Of a stretch of 64,000 bases of DNA, positions 35,001 through 47,345 are shown piece after piece. The notes below the pieces were generated by a model that was not told the origin of the DNA, did no database searches, and worked only from the letters and a program-made list of their open reading frames with translations. The stretch is from Aphrophora alni. Its lineage: Eukaryota; Arthropoda; Insecta; Hemiptera; Aphrophoridae. The translations under genes were made by a program, and so were the position numbers. The DNA lies in NCBI GenBank assembly GCA_963513935.1, contig OY740769.1, positions 100,915,762-100,979,761 on the forward strand. The letters are read 5' to 3'. Positions within the stretch are counted from its first letter, which is position 1. Each line of letters opens with the position of its first letter.

Positions 35001-38000
35001 AATGATCGGTGACAGTATATGTACAATAAGATGATACACCTGGTAGAACTATTGTGGTTATCACCTTGATGTAAGATTGTCTAGTCAATGATCGGTGACA
35101 GTATATGTACAATAAGATGATACACCTGGTAGAACTATTGTGGTTATCACCTTGATGTAAGATTGTCTAGTCAATGATCGGTGACAGTATATGTACAATA
35201 AGATGATACACCTGGTGGAACTATTGTGGTTATCTCCTTGAGGTAAGATTGTCTAATCAATGATCGGTGACAGTATATGTACAATAAGATGATACACCTG
35301 GTAGAACTATTGTGGTTATCACCTTGATGTAAGATTGTCTAGTCAATGATCGGTGACAGTATATGTACAATAAGATGATACACCTGGTGGAACTATTGTG
35401 GTTATCTCCTTGATGTAAGATTGTCTAATCAATGATCGGTGACAGTATATGTACAATAAGATGATACACCTGGTGGAACTATTGTGGTCATCTCCTTGAG
35501 GTAAGATTGTCAAATCAATGATCGGTGACAGTATATGTACAATAAGATGATACACCTGGTGGAACTATTGTGGTCATCTCCTTGAGGTAAGATTGTCTAA
35601 TCAATGATCGGTGACAGTATATGTACAATAAGATGATACACCTGGTGGAACTATTGTGGTTATCTCCTTGATGTAAGATTGTCTAATCAATGATCGGTGA
35701 CAGTATATGTACAATAAGATGATACACCTGTTGGAACTATGGTTATCTCCTTGATGTAAGATTGTCTAATCAATGATCGGAGACAGTATATGTACAATAA
35801 GATGATACACCTGGTGGAACTATTGTGGTTATCTCCTTGATGTAAGATTGTCTAATCAATGATCGGTGACAGTATATGTACAATAAGATGATACACCTGG
35901 TGGAACTATTGTGGTTATCTCCTTGATGTAAGATTGTCTAATCAATGATCGGTGACAGTATATGTACAATAAGATGATACACCTGGTGGAACTATTGTGG
36001 TTATCTCCTTGATGTAAGATTGTCTAATCAATGATCGGTGACAGTATATGTACAATAAGATGATACACCTGGTGGAACTATTGTGGTTATCTCCTTGATG
36101 TAAGATTGTCTAATCAATGATCGGTGACAGTATATTTACAATAAGATGATACACCTGGTGGAACTATTGTGGTTATCTCCTTGATGTAAGATTGTCTAAT
36201 CAATGATCGGTGACAGTATATGTACAATAAGATGATACACCTGGTGGAACTATTGTGGTTATCTCCTTGAGGTAAGATTGTCTAATCAATGATCGGTGAC
36301 AGTATATGTACAATAAGATGATACACCTGGTGGAACTATTGTGGTCATCTCCTTGAGGTAAGATTGTCTAATCAATGATCGGTGACAGTATATGTACAAT
36401 AAGATGATACACCTGGTGGAACTATTGTGGTTATCTCCTTGATGTAAGATTGTCCAGTCAATGATCGGTGACAGTATATGTACAATAAGATGATACATCT
36501 GTTGGAACTATTGTGGTTATTTCCTTGATGTAAGATTGTCTAGTCAATGATCGGTGACAGTATATGTACAATAAGATGATACACCTGTTGGAACTATTGT
36601 GGTTATCTCCTTGATGTAAGATTGTCTAGTCAATGATCGGTGACAGTATATGTACAATAAGATGATACATCTGTTGGAACTATTGTTATCTCCTTGATGT
36701 AAGATTGTCCAGTCAATGATCGGTGACAGTATATGTACAATAAGATGATACATCTGTTGGAACTATTGTGGTTATCTCCTTGATGTAAGATTGTCTAGTC
36801 AATGATCGGTGACAGTATATGTACAATAAGATGATACACCTGTTGGAACTATTGTGGTTATCTCCTTGATGTAAGATTGTCTAGTCAATGATCGGTGACA
36901 GTATATGTACAATAAGATGATACACCTGTTGGAACTATTGTGGTTATTTCCTTGATGTAAGATTGTCTAGTCAATGATCGGTGACAGTATATGTACAATA
37001 AGATGATACACCTGTTGGAACTATTGTGGTTATCTCCTTGATGTAAGATTGTCCAGTCAATGATCGGTGACAGTATATGTACAATAAGATGATACATCTG
37101 TTGGAACTATTGTGGTTATTTCCTTGATGTAAGATTGTCTAGTCAATGATCGGTGACAGTATATGTACAATAAGATGATACATCTGTTGGAACTATTGTG
37201 GTTATCTCCTTGATGTAAGATTGTCCAGTCAATGATCGGTGACAGTATATGTACAATAAGATGATACATCTGTTGGAACTATTGTGGTTATCACCTTGAT
37301 GTAAGATTGTCTAGTCAATGATCGGTGACAGTATATGTACAATAAGATGATACATCTGTTGGAACTATTGTGGTTATCTCCTTGATGTAAGATTGTCCAG
37401 TCAATGATCGGTGACAGTATATGTACAATAAGATGATACATCTGTTGGAACTATTGTGGTTATTTCCTTGATGTAAGATTGTCTAGTCAATGATCGGTGA
37501 CAGTATATGTACAATAAGATGATACACCTGTTGGAACTATTGTGGTTATCTCCTTGATGTAAGATTGTCCAGTCAATGATCGGTGACAGTATATGTACAA
37601 TAAGATGATACATCTGTTGGAACTATTGTGGTTATTTCCTTGATGTAAGATTGTCTAGTCAATGATCGGTGACAGTATATGTACAATAAGATGATACACC
37701 TGTTGGAACTATTGTTATCTCCTTGATGTAAGATTGTCCAGTCAATGATCGGTGACAGTATATGTACAATAAGATGATACATCTGTTGGAACTATTGTGG
37801 TTATCTCCTTGATGTAAGATTGTCTAGTCAATGATCGGTGACAGTATATGTACAATAAGATGATACACCTGTTGGAACTATTGTGGTTATCTCCTTGATG
37901 TAAGATTGTCTAGTCAATGATCGGTGACAGTATATGTACAATAAGATGATACACCTGTTGGAACTATTGTGGTTATTTCCTTGATGTAAGATTGTCTAGT

Positions 38001-38838
38001 CAATGATCGGTGACAGTATATGTACAATAAGATGATACACCTGTTGGAACTATTGTGGTTATCTCCTTGATGTAAGATTGTCCAGTCAATGATCGGTGAC
38101 AGTATATGTACAATAAGATGATACATCTGTTGGAACTATTGTGGTTATTTCCTTGATGTAAGATTGTCTAGTCAATGATCGGTGACAGTATATGTACAAT
38201 AAGATGATACATCTGGTGGAACTATGGTTATCTCCTTGATGTAAGATTGTCCAGTCAATGATCGGTGACATTATATGTACAATAAGATGATACATCTGTT
38301 GGAACTATTGTGGTTATCTCCTTGATGTAAGATTGTCTAGTCAATGATCGGTGACAGTATATGTAAAATAAGATGATACACCTGGTGGAACTATTGTTAT
38401 CTCCTTTGATGTAAGATGGTCTAGTCAATGATCGGAGACAGTATGTGTACAATAATATGATACACCTGTTGGAACTATGGTTATCTCCTTGATGTAAGAT
38501 TATCTAGTAAATGATCGGAGACAGTATGTGCACAATAACACAATACACCTGTTGGAACTATGCTTATCTCCTTGATGTAAGATTGTATAGTCAATGATTG
38601 GAGACAGTATATGTACAATAAGATGATACACCTGTTGGAACTATTGTGGTTATCTCCTTGATGTAAGATTGTCTAGTCAATGATCGGTGACAGTATATTT
38701 ACAATAAGATGATACACCTGTTGGAACTATTGTGGTTATCCCCTTGATGTAAGATTGTCTAGTCAATGATCGGAGACAGTATGTGTACAATAAGATGATA
38801 CACCTGTTGGAACTATGCTTATCTCCTAGATGTAAGAT
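32077..38838. repeat. 86-bp satellite array, about 79 units
   Basis: The unit runs TCTAGTCAATGATCGGTGAC, AGTATATGTACAATAAGATG, ATACACCTGGTGGAACTATT, GTGGTTATCTCCTTGATGTA, AGATTG. Most units are 86 bp; some are 82 (short ACTATGG form) or 88-90 (TATATATGTAC form). Units from about 36420 to 38300 alternate CTAG-start and CCAG-start forms, a 172-bp dimer. The minus-strand frames of 65-70 codons spaced 172 bp apart are products of the repeat and not genes. Confidence 0.98.
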
Positions 38839-40345
38839 AAGAAGTTTCATTCCAAAAATAAAATAAAAACAGAACATTAATAAGAGACCAACAGCTTCAA
38901 AATGGCTCCAAAAATAAGTCCAAGGGCTTGGTTATAGAACACACAAGATAGAGATTACTCCAAAAAAAAAATTGTAGAATTAGGGAACCCCAAAACTATT
39001 CCACATCGATTTTTGACTCATCACATTACTTTCTCTACACTAGGTATTTGTAAAAATGTAAAACAAAATAGACACAAAAAAATTATCTATTAATAATGAT
39101 ATAACAAAAAATCGATACGCCTACAACAGACACCAAAACGTACCTGTTTAACCCATGGTCTTTTATTTATAACTTATAAAAAAGAACACCAAAATTCCTC
39201 AAAAAAAATGTCTGGTGACAAAACAACAAAATGGACGCCAGATTGTTCAATTTGTGGAGATTATTTCTAACCCTAGATTGTATAAAAAATCAAATATGTT
39301 ATAAATTTTATAACACATAAAAATACAACAGATATTTTATTACAATTGTTAGAGAAAATCGTATTTAAAAAAAATGGCAGCTTCTCCCAAATATTCAGTT
39401 ATCAACAAAAGTTCCGAGTATTTGTACCCAAAATTTGTCAACTTATGAATAAAATTACGATGCACTGCACAGACGACTGATATAATTAAAAACATATATT
39501 TTGACCCACCCTATACAACGACAGAACCAACTACCATTTCTTTATAGACTCAGTCTGACCTCTGCCTTCCATCACAATAACAGCAACAGCAATTATCAAC
39601 AACTGCTGCAATGGTTAATAAGATTTTATTTGAGTAAAGTCTGACTCCGTTCAAGTCAATTAACCCAATTAAAAAACTGCATCAAAGGTCAGAGGTCAGA
39701 CGACTAAACATATATCTCAATTAACCTAACCTTTCCTCAGATAAGGAATATCAATGCAATGCCAATTGACCATGGGCTGATAATAGTGTGACAGTCACAT
39801 CGTATAACTGTAAATAATGTTTCATCTGTCATGCATACAATTTTGATATAATTTGGACCAAACAAAACCATATTTCCAACAAAACAGTATTTTAGGCATC
39901 TCTCTAAGAATCCCGGTTCATCACTTATCGGAAAAAAAAAATTCGATCATAGGATAGTTATAAAATAATTCCCAATTCGGATCTACTGATGTCGTTTAAA
40001 TTTTATAGAAATGTGAAGACATTACGACATAATTTGTTTTTAACCTTAAGAATGCGATATATTATAAAATAAAAATAGGAGAAAGCACATGGAACTAAAC
40101 TGGTTTTAATGCTCCATTTTACACTTAAATAACACGTATTCGCAACTCTGAAAGATCATGCCGTCGTAGAGATTGAGTTATCTCATATATTGGCACAGAT
40201 TCAAATAGTTCCCTGAGTATTATTACATATCAGCATGCAATATTCTAATTGAAACTATTTCTATAATTTGTAGTTACGATGTTACTATAACCACTTATAA
40301 CTTTTCAATGTTTGTAGGCGACATGTCGTTTCAAATACATCTAAA
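38839..40345. other. unassigned DNA with a family A fragment
   Basis: Between about 38960 and 39060 a minus-strand family A piece is visible (GAGAAAGTAATGTGATGAGT, CAAAAATCGATGTGG). Otherwise no gene or repeat recognised on either strand. Confidence 0.4.
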
Positions 40346-40349
40346 CAAG

Positions 40350-40830
40350 TTGATGGTAATCATCATGGTACTTACTCAACCCCCATCATACAATGTAATA
40401 CAAGCTGATCCTCTAATGTAATGTTAGAGGACCTTGTAGAATATGTTACATTGAGTCTTCAGTCAAGATACGAAATTACATCTTTTACAATAACTTCTCT
40501 GTTTTTCACCGTAGAGATGTAGTGTTGGTACCATTCAATGGAGAATTGAAATCCTCCAATTTGTATTTCATTTAGTGTTATAAATTGAATAACATACGAG
40601 ATATGAAAAAAAAAAACTGTTTAAAATGGCCACCCTTTTGATATTTTCATTCAATTAAAAAATTTTTTCAATAGGTTTCTACGTAAGCACAATATAGACC
40701 CTATACCAAATTTCAAGGTACTATCTTATTTTTGTGACCGCTACCGTGCTTAGGCCTACATACAGACGACAACGACGACGGACGGACGGCATGTCGAAAA
40801 TGATTAATAAACTTTGAACTCCGTGACAAA
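40350..40830 (+). repeat. dispersed repeat family B, copy
   Basis: AATCATCATGGTACTTACTC, CAAGCTGATCCTCTAATGTA, TACAATAACTTCTCTGTTTT, AGAATTGAAATCCTCCAATT, AAACTGTTTAAAATGGCCAC and CGACGGACGGACGGCATGTC in family order. The middle CACTCGCTTCGCTCGTG block is missing. Confidence 0.7.
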
Positions 40831-40864
40831 AGTAAAGTGACTTTAGGCCTTATTTAAATATGTA

Positions 40865-41850
40865 TATTTTTAAACGATCTACAAAATGTAAATTGTTGTC
40901 CATAGTTATTTTCATGCTTTTAGTGACACAATTGGTATCTTTAGCGATGAATAGTCTTGATTCGTTAAGTATTTTGATTGTCAATAACTGAAAAAAAAAA
41001 AAAAAAGATCAAAATCAGCTTCTAAGATTTTGATAAAATTTTGCTCGAGTGTATCCTTCAAGGACTCAAATAAAATGTATTCATCGTCATCTCTTCAAAA
41101 AAGCAGGTACGTGAGTTATAGGTAATAAACCAAGAACACCTACCATGGGGCTGAATAATAGACGCATTTTCTTAATATTAGCTCTACCGATTTTGTTCAA
41201 ATTTTAGTGAAATGTGAAATTTATAACCCACATCCATGTTTAAAATCGCAAGAAAGAAAAAGGTTTATGGTAAAAAAAAAAAATAATAATCTTAACCGCT
41301 GTCATTTCATAATATTTATGATTTAAGACTAGTTTATGACACAATTGGAGCTTAAATTCATAAATTTTGTTTAAAATGATCTGCAAAATGTAGACGACGT
41401 CCCTAGTTATTTTCATGTTTTTAGCGACGAATAGCATTGATTCGTTAAGTATTTTGATTGTCAATGGGTGTGTGACAATGTTTGTGCATTTTTTTGCAAC
41501 ATCATAATACATATTCTCTATATGAAGTAGGAAATTAAAATTAATATTATATTCAACATTAAACGTATTATAAAACTAATTAACAGGATAAAATTGATTA
41601 CATTCCTGTTCTCTCTAAACCCTGGATTAAATCCATTAGCAATATTCCCAAATTTACTGTAAACCGTGTTTACTGAGAGATTAACTCCCCACACCTCATG
41701 ACATCGCTTTCATTATTTATTTTGAAAACGAAATGGTGAAAATCAATTTATGTACACAGTTTTTATTGACATGTGTTGTGTTTGAGAACCTGTAGCGTAC
41801 CAAATAATTTATTGAAATACGATATTTACATAAATATATAATTTTTCGCC
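40865..41850. repeat. 0.9-kb repeat E, copy 1
   Basis: Matches 48000-48880: AGATCAAAATCAGCTTCTAA, CAAGAACACCTACCATGGGG, CTGAATAATAGACG, GGGTGTGTGACAATGTTTGT, TCCCCACACCTCATGACATC and TCGCTTTCATTATTTATTTT in order. Its start overlaps the distal words of family A. An extra partial block at 40870-40990 repeats the segment 41385-41470. Minus-strand frames in both copies share NIVTHPL and ILNES. Confidence 0.8.
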
Positions 41851-41865
41851 ATACTGCTTCAAAAA

Positions 41866-42046
41866 CAGCTGTTTTCAATACATCCATTGAGATGCTAAAG
41901 TTGTTCTTTTTAGTCCTAGGACCTAAAAACATCAGCTGGGTCGAGGTCATCAGCTGTTACTTCGTTTATACGAATTAATTAACGATTGTAAATCATCTAT
42001 AAAAATAACCGATACTCTCGTTTGTAAATAACCGTTAAAACAGCTG
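41866..42046. promoter_or_regulatory. four CAGCTG E-boxes within 180 bp
   Basis: CAGCTG at 41866, 41933, 41951 and 42041, two of them in the form AAACAGCTGTT. No linked gene seen; chance or repeat origin is possible. Confidence 0.2.
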
Positions 42047-42279
42047 TTACCATCGATTTGAAGGTAAATAGGTTATAACATTTTTGTTTTTGTGAAATTT
42101 TTTTCTTATATTATTTGCAGTATAACAAAAAATGTAGTTAAATCACTTGGTCCAAAAGAAGCTTTTCGCTCTTCGCTCATTATCCGGTCTCGGCTCCGCC
42201 TCAGCCGTTAAAACTTGAGCTTGTATTGAAAAGCTCCACTTTTGGTCCTATTGATGAAATATAGGCCTACTATTACTAT

Positions 42280-42665
42280 CTCGTCTCACATATAAGTAGT
42301 ATAGAGAAAATTGTGTGATGGTTAAAAAATAAATGTCGAGTTTTTGGAGATATAATTGATTTGATGTCCTCTGTGTCATAAAACCTCGATTTTAGAATAT
42401 CTGTCTGGCGTCGAACGTATATGGATGTTTATAGACCATAGGGGTCAACGGAATATAACTTTTTATATAAATTATAACTGTTAAATAAAAACAAATTATG
42501 ACTTTCTCAAAATAGACTGTAACGATTTTGATAAAATTTTGTTCAAGTGTAGCCTCTATGCGCAGTCAAACAAAACGTACTAATCGATATCTCCCTATGT
42601 TTCAACTCAAAAAAAAAAAATAATAAAAATCTGGTTCTTGATTTATTGTTAAGCTCTCAACTAGC
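42280..42665 (+). repeat. dispersed repeat family A, copy
   Basis: TATAGAGAAAATTGTGTGATGG, then GATGTCCTCTGTGTCATAAA, ATCTGTCTGGCGTCG, GATTTTGATAAAATTTTG, TCAAGTGTAGCCTC and AAAACGTACTAATCG, in family order. Confidence 0.6.
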
Positions 42666-43172
42666 CCAAACAAAAGGACGATTTTTTTTTAACATGTAAC
42701 TGAATCTTTTGAGGTAGATAGCTGGCATTAGATCAAAACTAATAATTCCTATTTTCAAAAGCAGAGACAAATGTTTCGTTTTCCAAATTATTCAGAAACC
42801 GTAATATTCTTTATTTACGGTAGAATACTGGTTGCGACTACAAAATCACGTCTTCACTTATCTCAAATTCCGTGCATCGATGTTGAGATATTTTGCGGAG
42901 ATGGCGACCAATGGATTTCGTTTGATTTCTTAGAAACGAAATTGTAAAAAAAAATTATGAAAACGTTGTAAACAAAAAGAAAATAGATAGTAAATCATGT
43001 AAGACTGTTAATTTATTTGTTTGGTAAACAAAACGTCTAATCCATTATAAGGAAGCATTAGCAAGTAATTGTTTTAAATATATTTAAAGTATGTTTACAA
43101 AGACACTGTACTGGATATGATACCACATGTCATGAACTCAGAGTTTAGGTTAGTTTAACAAATTCATTATAA

Positions 43173-43275
43173 AGATTCTCGGCTCTTGACAAGAATGAAA
43201 GGTAAATAAAACTCAGAGATCGACCCCCAGGAAAACTGGTGTGATAGACTGGTGTCTCCTCATAGGTCAAAGTTA
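43173..43275 (+). repeat. direct repeat, left copy, flanking a mariner remnant
   Basis: GATTCTCGGCTCTTGACAAG, GAGATCGACCCCCAGG and CTCATAGGTCAAAG match the segment at 43809-43912 in the same orientation with scattered differences. Confidence 0.75.
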
Positions 43276-43433
43276 AACTGGAAAGCAAATAATGGAAAGT
43301 TCAAATATGAGAACAAACATGTATCAACTAAATTTTATTAATATTATTATTTATTGGCTATTTGTCAATGTAGTTCACTGCCATTGCAATAATTAATTAT
43401 AGAATGTTTTTTAATGCTAGAAGAGTAGAAGTT

Positions 43434-43800
43434 TTGTTGACCTATTCTTGCACACCTCCTTATTAGATTTAAATTTCTGCCTTCCTAAAAATGTTTTAAA
43501 TCGACCGAGGAGATGAAAATTGGATGGCGCTAAATCTATAATATATGAAGGATGAGGCAGGACATTCCATTTGAATTTCTATAACCTTGCCATGGAGGCA
43601 GTTTGAGGGGAAGTATTGTCCTGAAGGATACAAACTGAGCAACTTTCCTCTTGGAATGAAGGTTTCACTCTCCCTTTTTCAATCATACAACAGTATTTAG
43701 CAACGATAGTTTTCAGTTCTGTGATAAAATCGAGGTAAAGCATTCCTTGTGAATCCCATAAGAAAGTGGTCATTATTCTCCAAGGTGCAAATGTGTTTTA
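43434..43800 (-). pseudogene. mariner transposase remnant (C-terminal catalytic part)
   Basis: The minus strand gives TFAPWRIMTTFLWDSQGM, LYLDFI, TIVAKYCCMIEKGRVK, CILQDNTSPQTAS, a stop after MARL, then in the same frame KWNVLPHPSYIIDLAPSNFH, LLGRFKTFLGRQKFKSNKEV. This is the mariner order VFWDSEGV...LVDF, HDNARPHTA and HPPYSPDLAPSDYHLF. The second catalytic aspartate (LQDN) and the third (IDL) are retained; the usual SPD has become IID and APSD has become APSN. One in-frame stop at about 43577-43579 separates the two halves and the N-terminal half is absent. The remnant sits between two direct repeats of unknown origin. It differs in sequence from the mariner pieces at 0.6-0.95 kb and 27.9-28.7 kb, so at least three lineages entered this locus. 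Confidence 0.8.
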
Positions 43801-43808
43801 GCCCCACA

Positions 43809-43912
43809 GAGATTCTCGGCTCTTGACGAGAATGAGAAGGAATAAAATACAGGAGATCGACCACAAGACAACTAGTGAGGTAGACTAATAGTTTCTACAT
43901 AGGTTAAAAGCA
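43809..43912 (+). repeat. direct repeat, right copy, flanking a mariner remnant
   Basis: AGATTCTCGGCTCTTGACGA, GAGATCGACCACAAG and CTACATAGGTTAAAAG correspond to the left copy 636 bp away. Confidence 0.75.
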
Positions 43913-45595
43913 TTGAATTTACATTAAAAATATATAGGAAAATGTGACGCTCAAGATGTGCGTTGAACAGTTGTAGTTTTGTGAGTTCAGGTTTAGAGGG
44001 CTAATGTGGGAGGGGTCGAAACATCTAATAGGACATGGCAGGCCGTTAGGTGGCAGCACTAAACCATCTAATTTATGAGCTTTAACCCATATTTTGGATA
44101 TGGCTCGTCTATTTAGTATTCAAAGTTAAAGTTCCGGTAATGTTAGGATGAGTCATTATGAGACTTGAAACTATTATTGAAAATGGCTACCTCGTCATCA
44201 GACACTGTTAAAGTGGTTTAAACGTCACGTCAAACTTTATCTCCTTAATATTTGATATATGACATTTTAACAGATGTTATTGAGAGAAAATGAAAGTTTA
44301 CAATGTTAGATTTACAGTGGTGACAGAAATGAATTATATTAATATCATTTGTATTCGAATAATATAACCCGCATATTAATCTTAAAAAAAAACTATCTGA
44401 ACACATTTTGTCGGATGGCCGTTTAAAAGGGAGTGCTTAATATCAGGGTTTGTTGAAGACACTAACAATGAAATTCTACTGTCTTTAACACGCCCAAATT
44501 ACTCAGCCTTTGTGTGTCATTATTTCCAGGACACTACAGTCTCACAATCGGATTGACGATAAAAATATCAAAGTTATAAAAGCCAGAAAGTGGATCGGTC
44601 TGTTAGGTTAAGTGGGTGAGGGCGTACATTTTTATTCTACTTGTTTGTTTCAAGGATTTACAAAATAAGGAAGAAAAGAGTATAAAATAAAGACCTCCTA
44701 GCGTCTAATACTCTAAAAGCGTCAGGACTTGATAGGAAAGGATCTAAAACGAGAATACATGAATATAGGTGTAAGTGTAGATCCAGCTAGATTCTTTCAG
44801 TATTGCCGTACTTACTAAATTGATAGTGTGAAGATTATCGTAGTATAAGTGCCTTGGGGAAAAATAAACTTAAGGATAAAACCCAGGACAATCGGCGTTA
44901 CAAATTTACGATACTGTTCACAAGAAGTTACAAAGGTTAAGGCTCAGCGCAATCACCGCACTGTGTAGGCATGTATAATTTACATGCCTACACATAACAA
45001 AATTCCAAAATAAAAAATCCAGTGTTAGGCCTATAAAATACTGAAATAGTATAATTATAATGATTTCATTACTCAATATTTAAGTTTTCGTTTGTTTGTC
45101 GGGCTCAGTTTACACGTCTGAATGCCATAATTACGAAATATGAATTTGTAGGTCGCATTCGACTGCAACGCCGCGCCGTTGGAATTTGTGAAACGACGTG
45201 TCGAGTCGAAGAACGTCCAATTGTTGAAAACAACTGTCGACTCCACACACACGGTCTCGTGGCTTTTTACCTTAGGTTAATTAGGGGTTGAGGAAGAAAC
45301 AGACAATGGGCATAAAATTATATTGTCTTCCTCAAGCTCTGATTGCTGAGCTTAAATGGTATCGTTTTAAGTCTCACAATTGAATTGGGATATAATTGTA
45401 AAACCTATAAAAGATTCGTGTGCCAGGCTTAATGGATGGGAAACTAAAATAAAGACATTAATTCAATTTAAGAGGTTCCGCTTCCAAATTCCACTAAATT
45501 CAATCGGTCAACTATTACCAATCTTCTCTACTACAAAATAACTTATTTTTGCGGCCAGTAAATATAAAATATTGTTTAAAACCATGACGCAATTA
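43913..45595. other. unassigned DNA
   Basis: No gene recognised. A block at 45150-45260 is clearly richer in G and C than its surroundings (for example AACGCCGCGCCGTTGG) but shows no reading frame. It also holds the hairpin at 44962-44994. Confidence 0.4.
44962..44994. other. perfect hairpin, 14-bp arms
   Basis: TGTGTAGGCATGTA and its exact inverse TACATGCCTACACA are separated by TAATT. Confidence 0.9.
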
Positions 45596-45599
45596 ACCT

Positions 45600-46252
45600 C
45601 TCGATCGTCAACTCAAATGTAATAAATTGATAACCTAACCTAACCTGACCTGATCTAACCTAACCAAACCTAACTTAACTTCTCAGTCGTCAACTCAAAT
45701 GTAATAAGTTGATAACCTAACCTGACCTGACCTGACCTAACCTAACCAAACCTAACCTAACCTCTCAGTCGTCAACTCAAATGTAATAAATTGATAACCT
45801 AACCTAACCTGACCTGATCTAACCTAACCAAACCTAACTTAACTTCTCAGTCGTCAACTCAAATGTAATAAGTTGATAACCTAACCTGACCTGACCTGAC
45901 CTAACCTAACCAAACCTAACCTAACCTCTCAGTCGTCAACTCAAATGTAATAAATTGATAACATAACCTAACCTGACCTAACCAAACCAAACCTAACCTA
46001 ACTTCTCAGTCGTCAACTCAAATGTAATAAATTGATAACCTAACCTAACCTGACCTGATCTAACCTAACCAAACCTAACCTAACTTCTCAGTCGTCAACT
46101 CAAATGTAATAAGTTGATAACCTAACGTAACCTGACCTGACCTAACCTAACCAAACCTAACCTAACTTCTCAGTCGTCAACTCAAATGTAATAAGTTGAT
46201 AACCTAACCTAACCTGACCTAACCAAACCTAACTTAACCTAACCTAAATTTT
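45600..46252. repeat. 82-bp satellite rich in CCTAACC, 8 units
   Basis: GTCAACTCAAATGTAATAA recurs at 45607, 45689, 45771, 45853, 45935, 46012, 46094 and 46176: period 82 with one 77-bp unit. Between these words stand runs of CCTAACC, CCTGACC and CCAAACC, i.e. TTAGG-like on the minus strand. The first four units alternate AAATTG/AAGTTG and TTAACTTCTC/CTAACCTCTC, a 164-bp dimer. Confidence 0.95.
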
Positions 46253-46259
46253 GGTTGCC

Positions 46260-47345
46260 TTGCAGGGAAATGTTAAATTGTATTAGTAGATCAAGGGTTT
46301 TAACCATTAGGTAAGTTTGTTTAAAACAGTTGTTACACAGGTTTTCTGAACTTCTACAGGTAGTTGTGTACATTACTTTCTAGTCGTCAGCTAAGCTCTA
46401 CAGGGTGTCGTAGATGTGTATATATTAAAAGTCTCCACTCGCTTTGCTCGTGTCAGTATCTCTGTCCTAGCGGACGTCGAAGGTGTGCACGTATGAAGAA
46501 GCGGGCGCATCCGAACTGAGCAACTTTTTTTATGATCGTAAAGGGTCAAAGAAGGGTACACTAATCCCAACATCCGAACTGAGCAACTTGCCCCTTAGGT
46601 AGACAAGCGGAGGGCAAGTAAGGGTGGCGCTTTGGAATGCGCGGTATGTTAGCGACAGGACGTGGTAATGACCTAAAATCCTAACCTAACATAATCTAAC
46701 CTTAACCTGATTTAGTATTTTGTAGTTGATAAGAATAGGTTTGTATGATAAGTGTTAAATAATTTCTTTACATTTCAAAATCGGTCAAGCGTATTTGTAA
46801 TTATCAAAGGTCTGCCGCTAGTTGCTCAGTTCGGACGTCGGTGGTCAGAACCCTTTTTGGCATGTTGCTCAGTTCGGATGTTGCTTATTACCTGATCAGG
46901 TAAAAGTTGCTCAGTTCGGACCAGCCGGAAGAAGCATACACTCGCTTCGCTCGTGTCAGTGACGTGCCTACGGAACTATACGACTATTCTTCAGATGTCA
47001 AAGTTCATAAATATATTAATACCATAACTTTTTTATTTTTCGAAATTGGTACCATTACATCCAGAATTGGAATCTTCAAAAATTTATTCAATTTCAATTT
47101 GTACAATAACACACGAGATTTTGTTTGTTTTAAAAAGACGGCATTTTGAGAATTTCAATTACAATTTCTGAATTTCAATAGGGTTCTATATGAACGCACC
47201 CCTACACCAAATTTCATGTTCTGTGCTTACGTACAGACGACATCCACGACCAACGGACGACATTTCAAAAATATTTTTTTCTGATTACAACGTTATAAAA
47301 CGTTAAGATAGTCAAAAAGAGGATTAAATATTTTGCAATTACAAA
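46260..47345 (+). repeat. dispersed repeat family B, copy interrupted by a small transposon
   Basis: TGTATTAGTAGATCAAGGGT, GTTACACAGGTTTTCTGAAC, CACTCGCTTTGCTCGTGTC, then the 46503-46927 insertion, then CACTCGCTTCGCTCGTGTC, GAATTTCAATAGGGTTC and ACCAACGGACGACATTTC. Confidence 0.7.
46503..46927. mobile_element. 425-bp hAT-like MITE with 8-bp target duplication
   Basis: GAAGAAGC stands directly on both sides (46495-46502 and 46928-46935). The inverted ends share TCCGAACTGAGCAACTTTT. The end word recurs: CCGAACTGAGCAACTT at about 46510 and 46573, and its inverse at about 46818, 46862 and 46905. No coding sequence. Eight-base duplications and subterminal repeats are typical of hAT elements (P elements also duplicate 8 bp). 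Confidence 0.8.

Noticed and set aside
32077..38838. CRISPR-like array
   Set aside because: The whole unit is repeated without unique spacers; it is a satellite in a eukaryotic genome.
35343..38877. A row of near-identical 65-70-codon minus-strand frames
   Set aside because: They follow the 86-bp satellite period and are by-products of the repeat, with no known domain.
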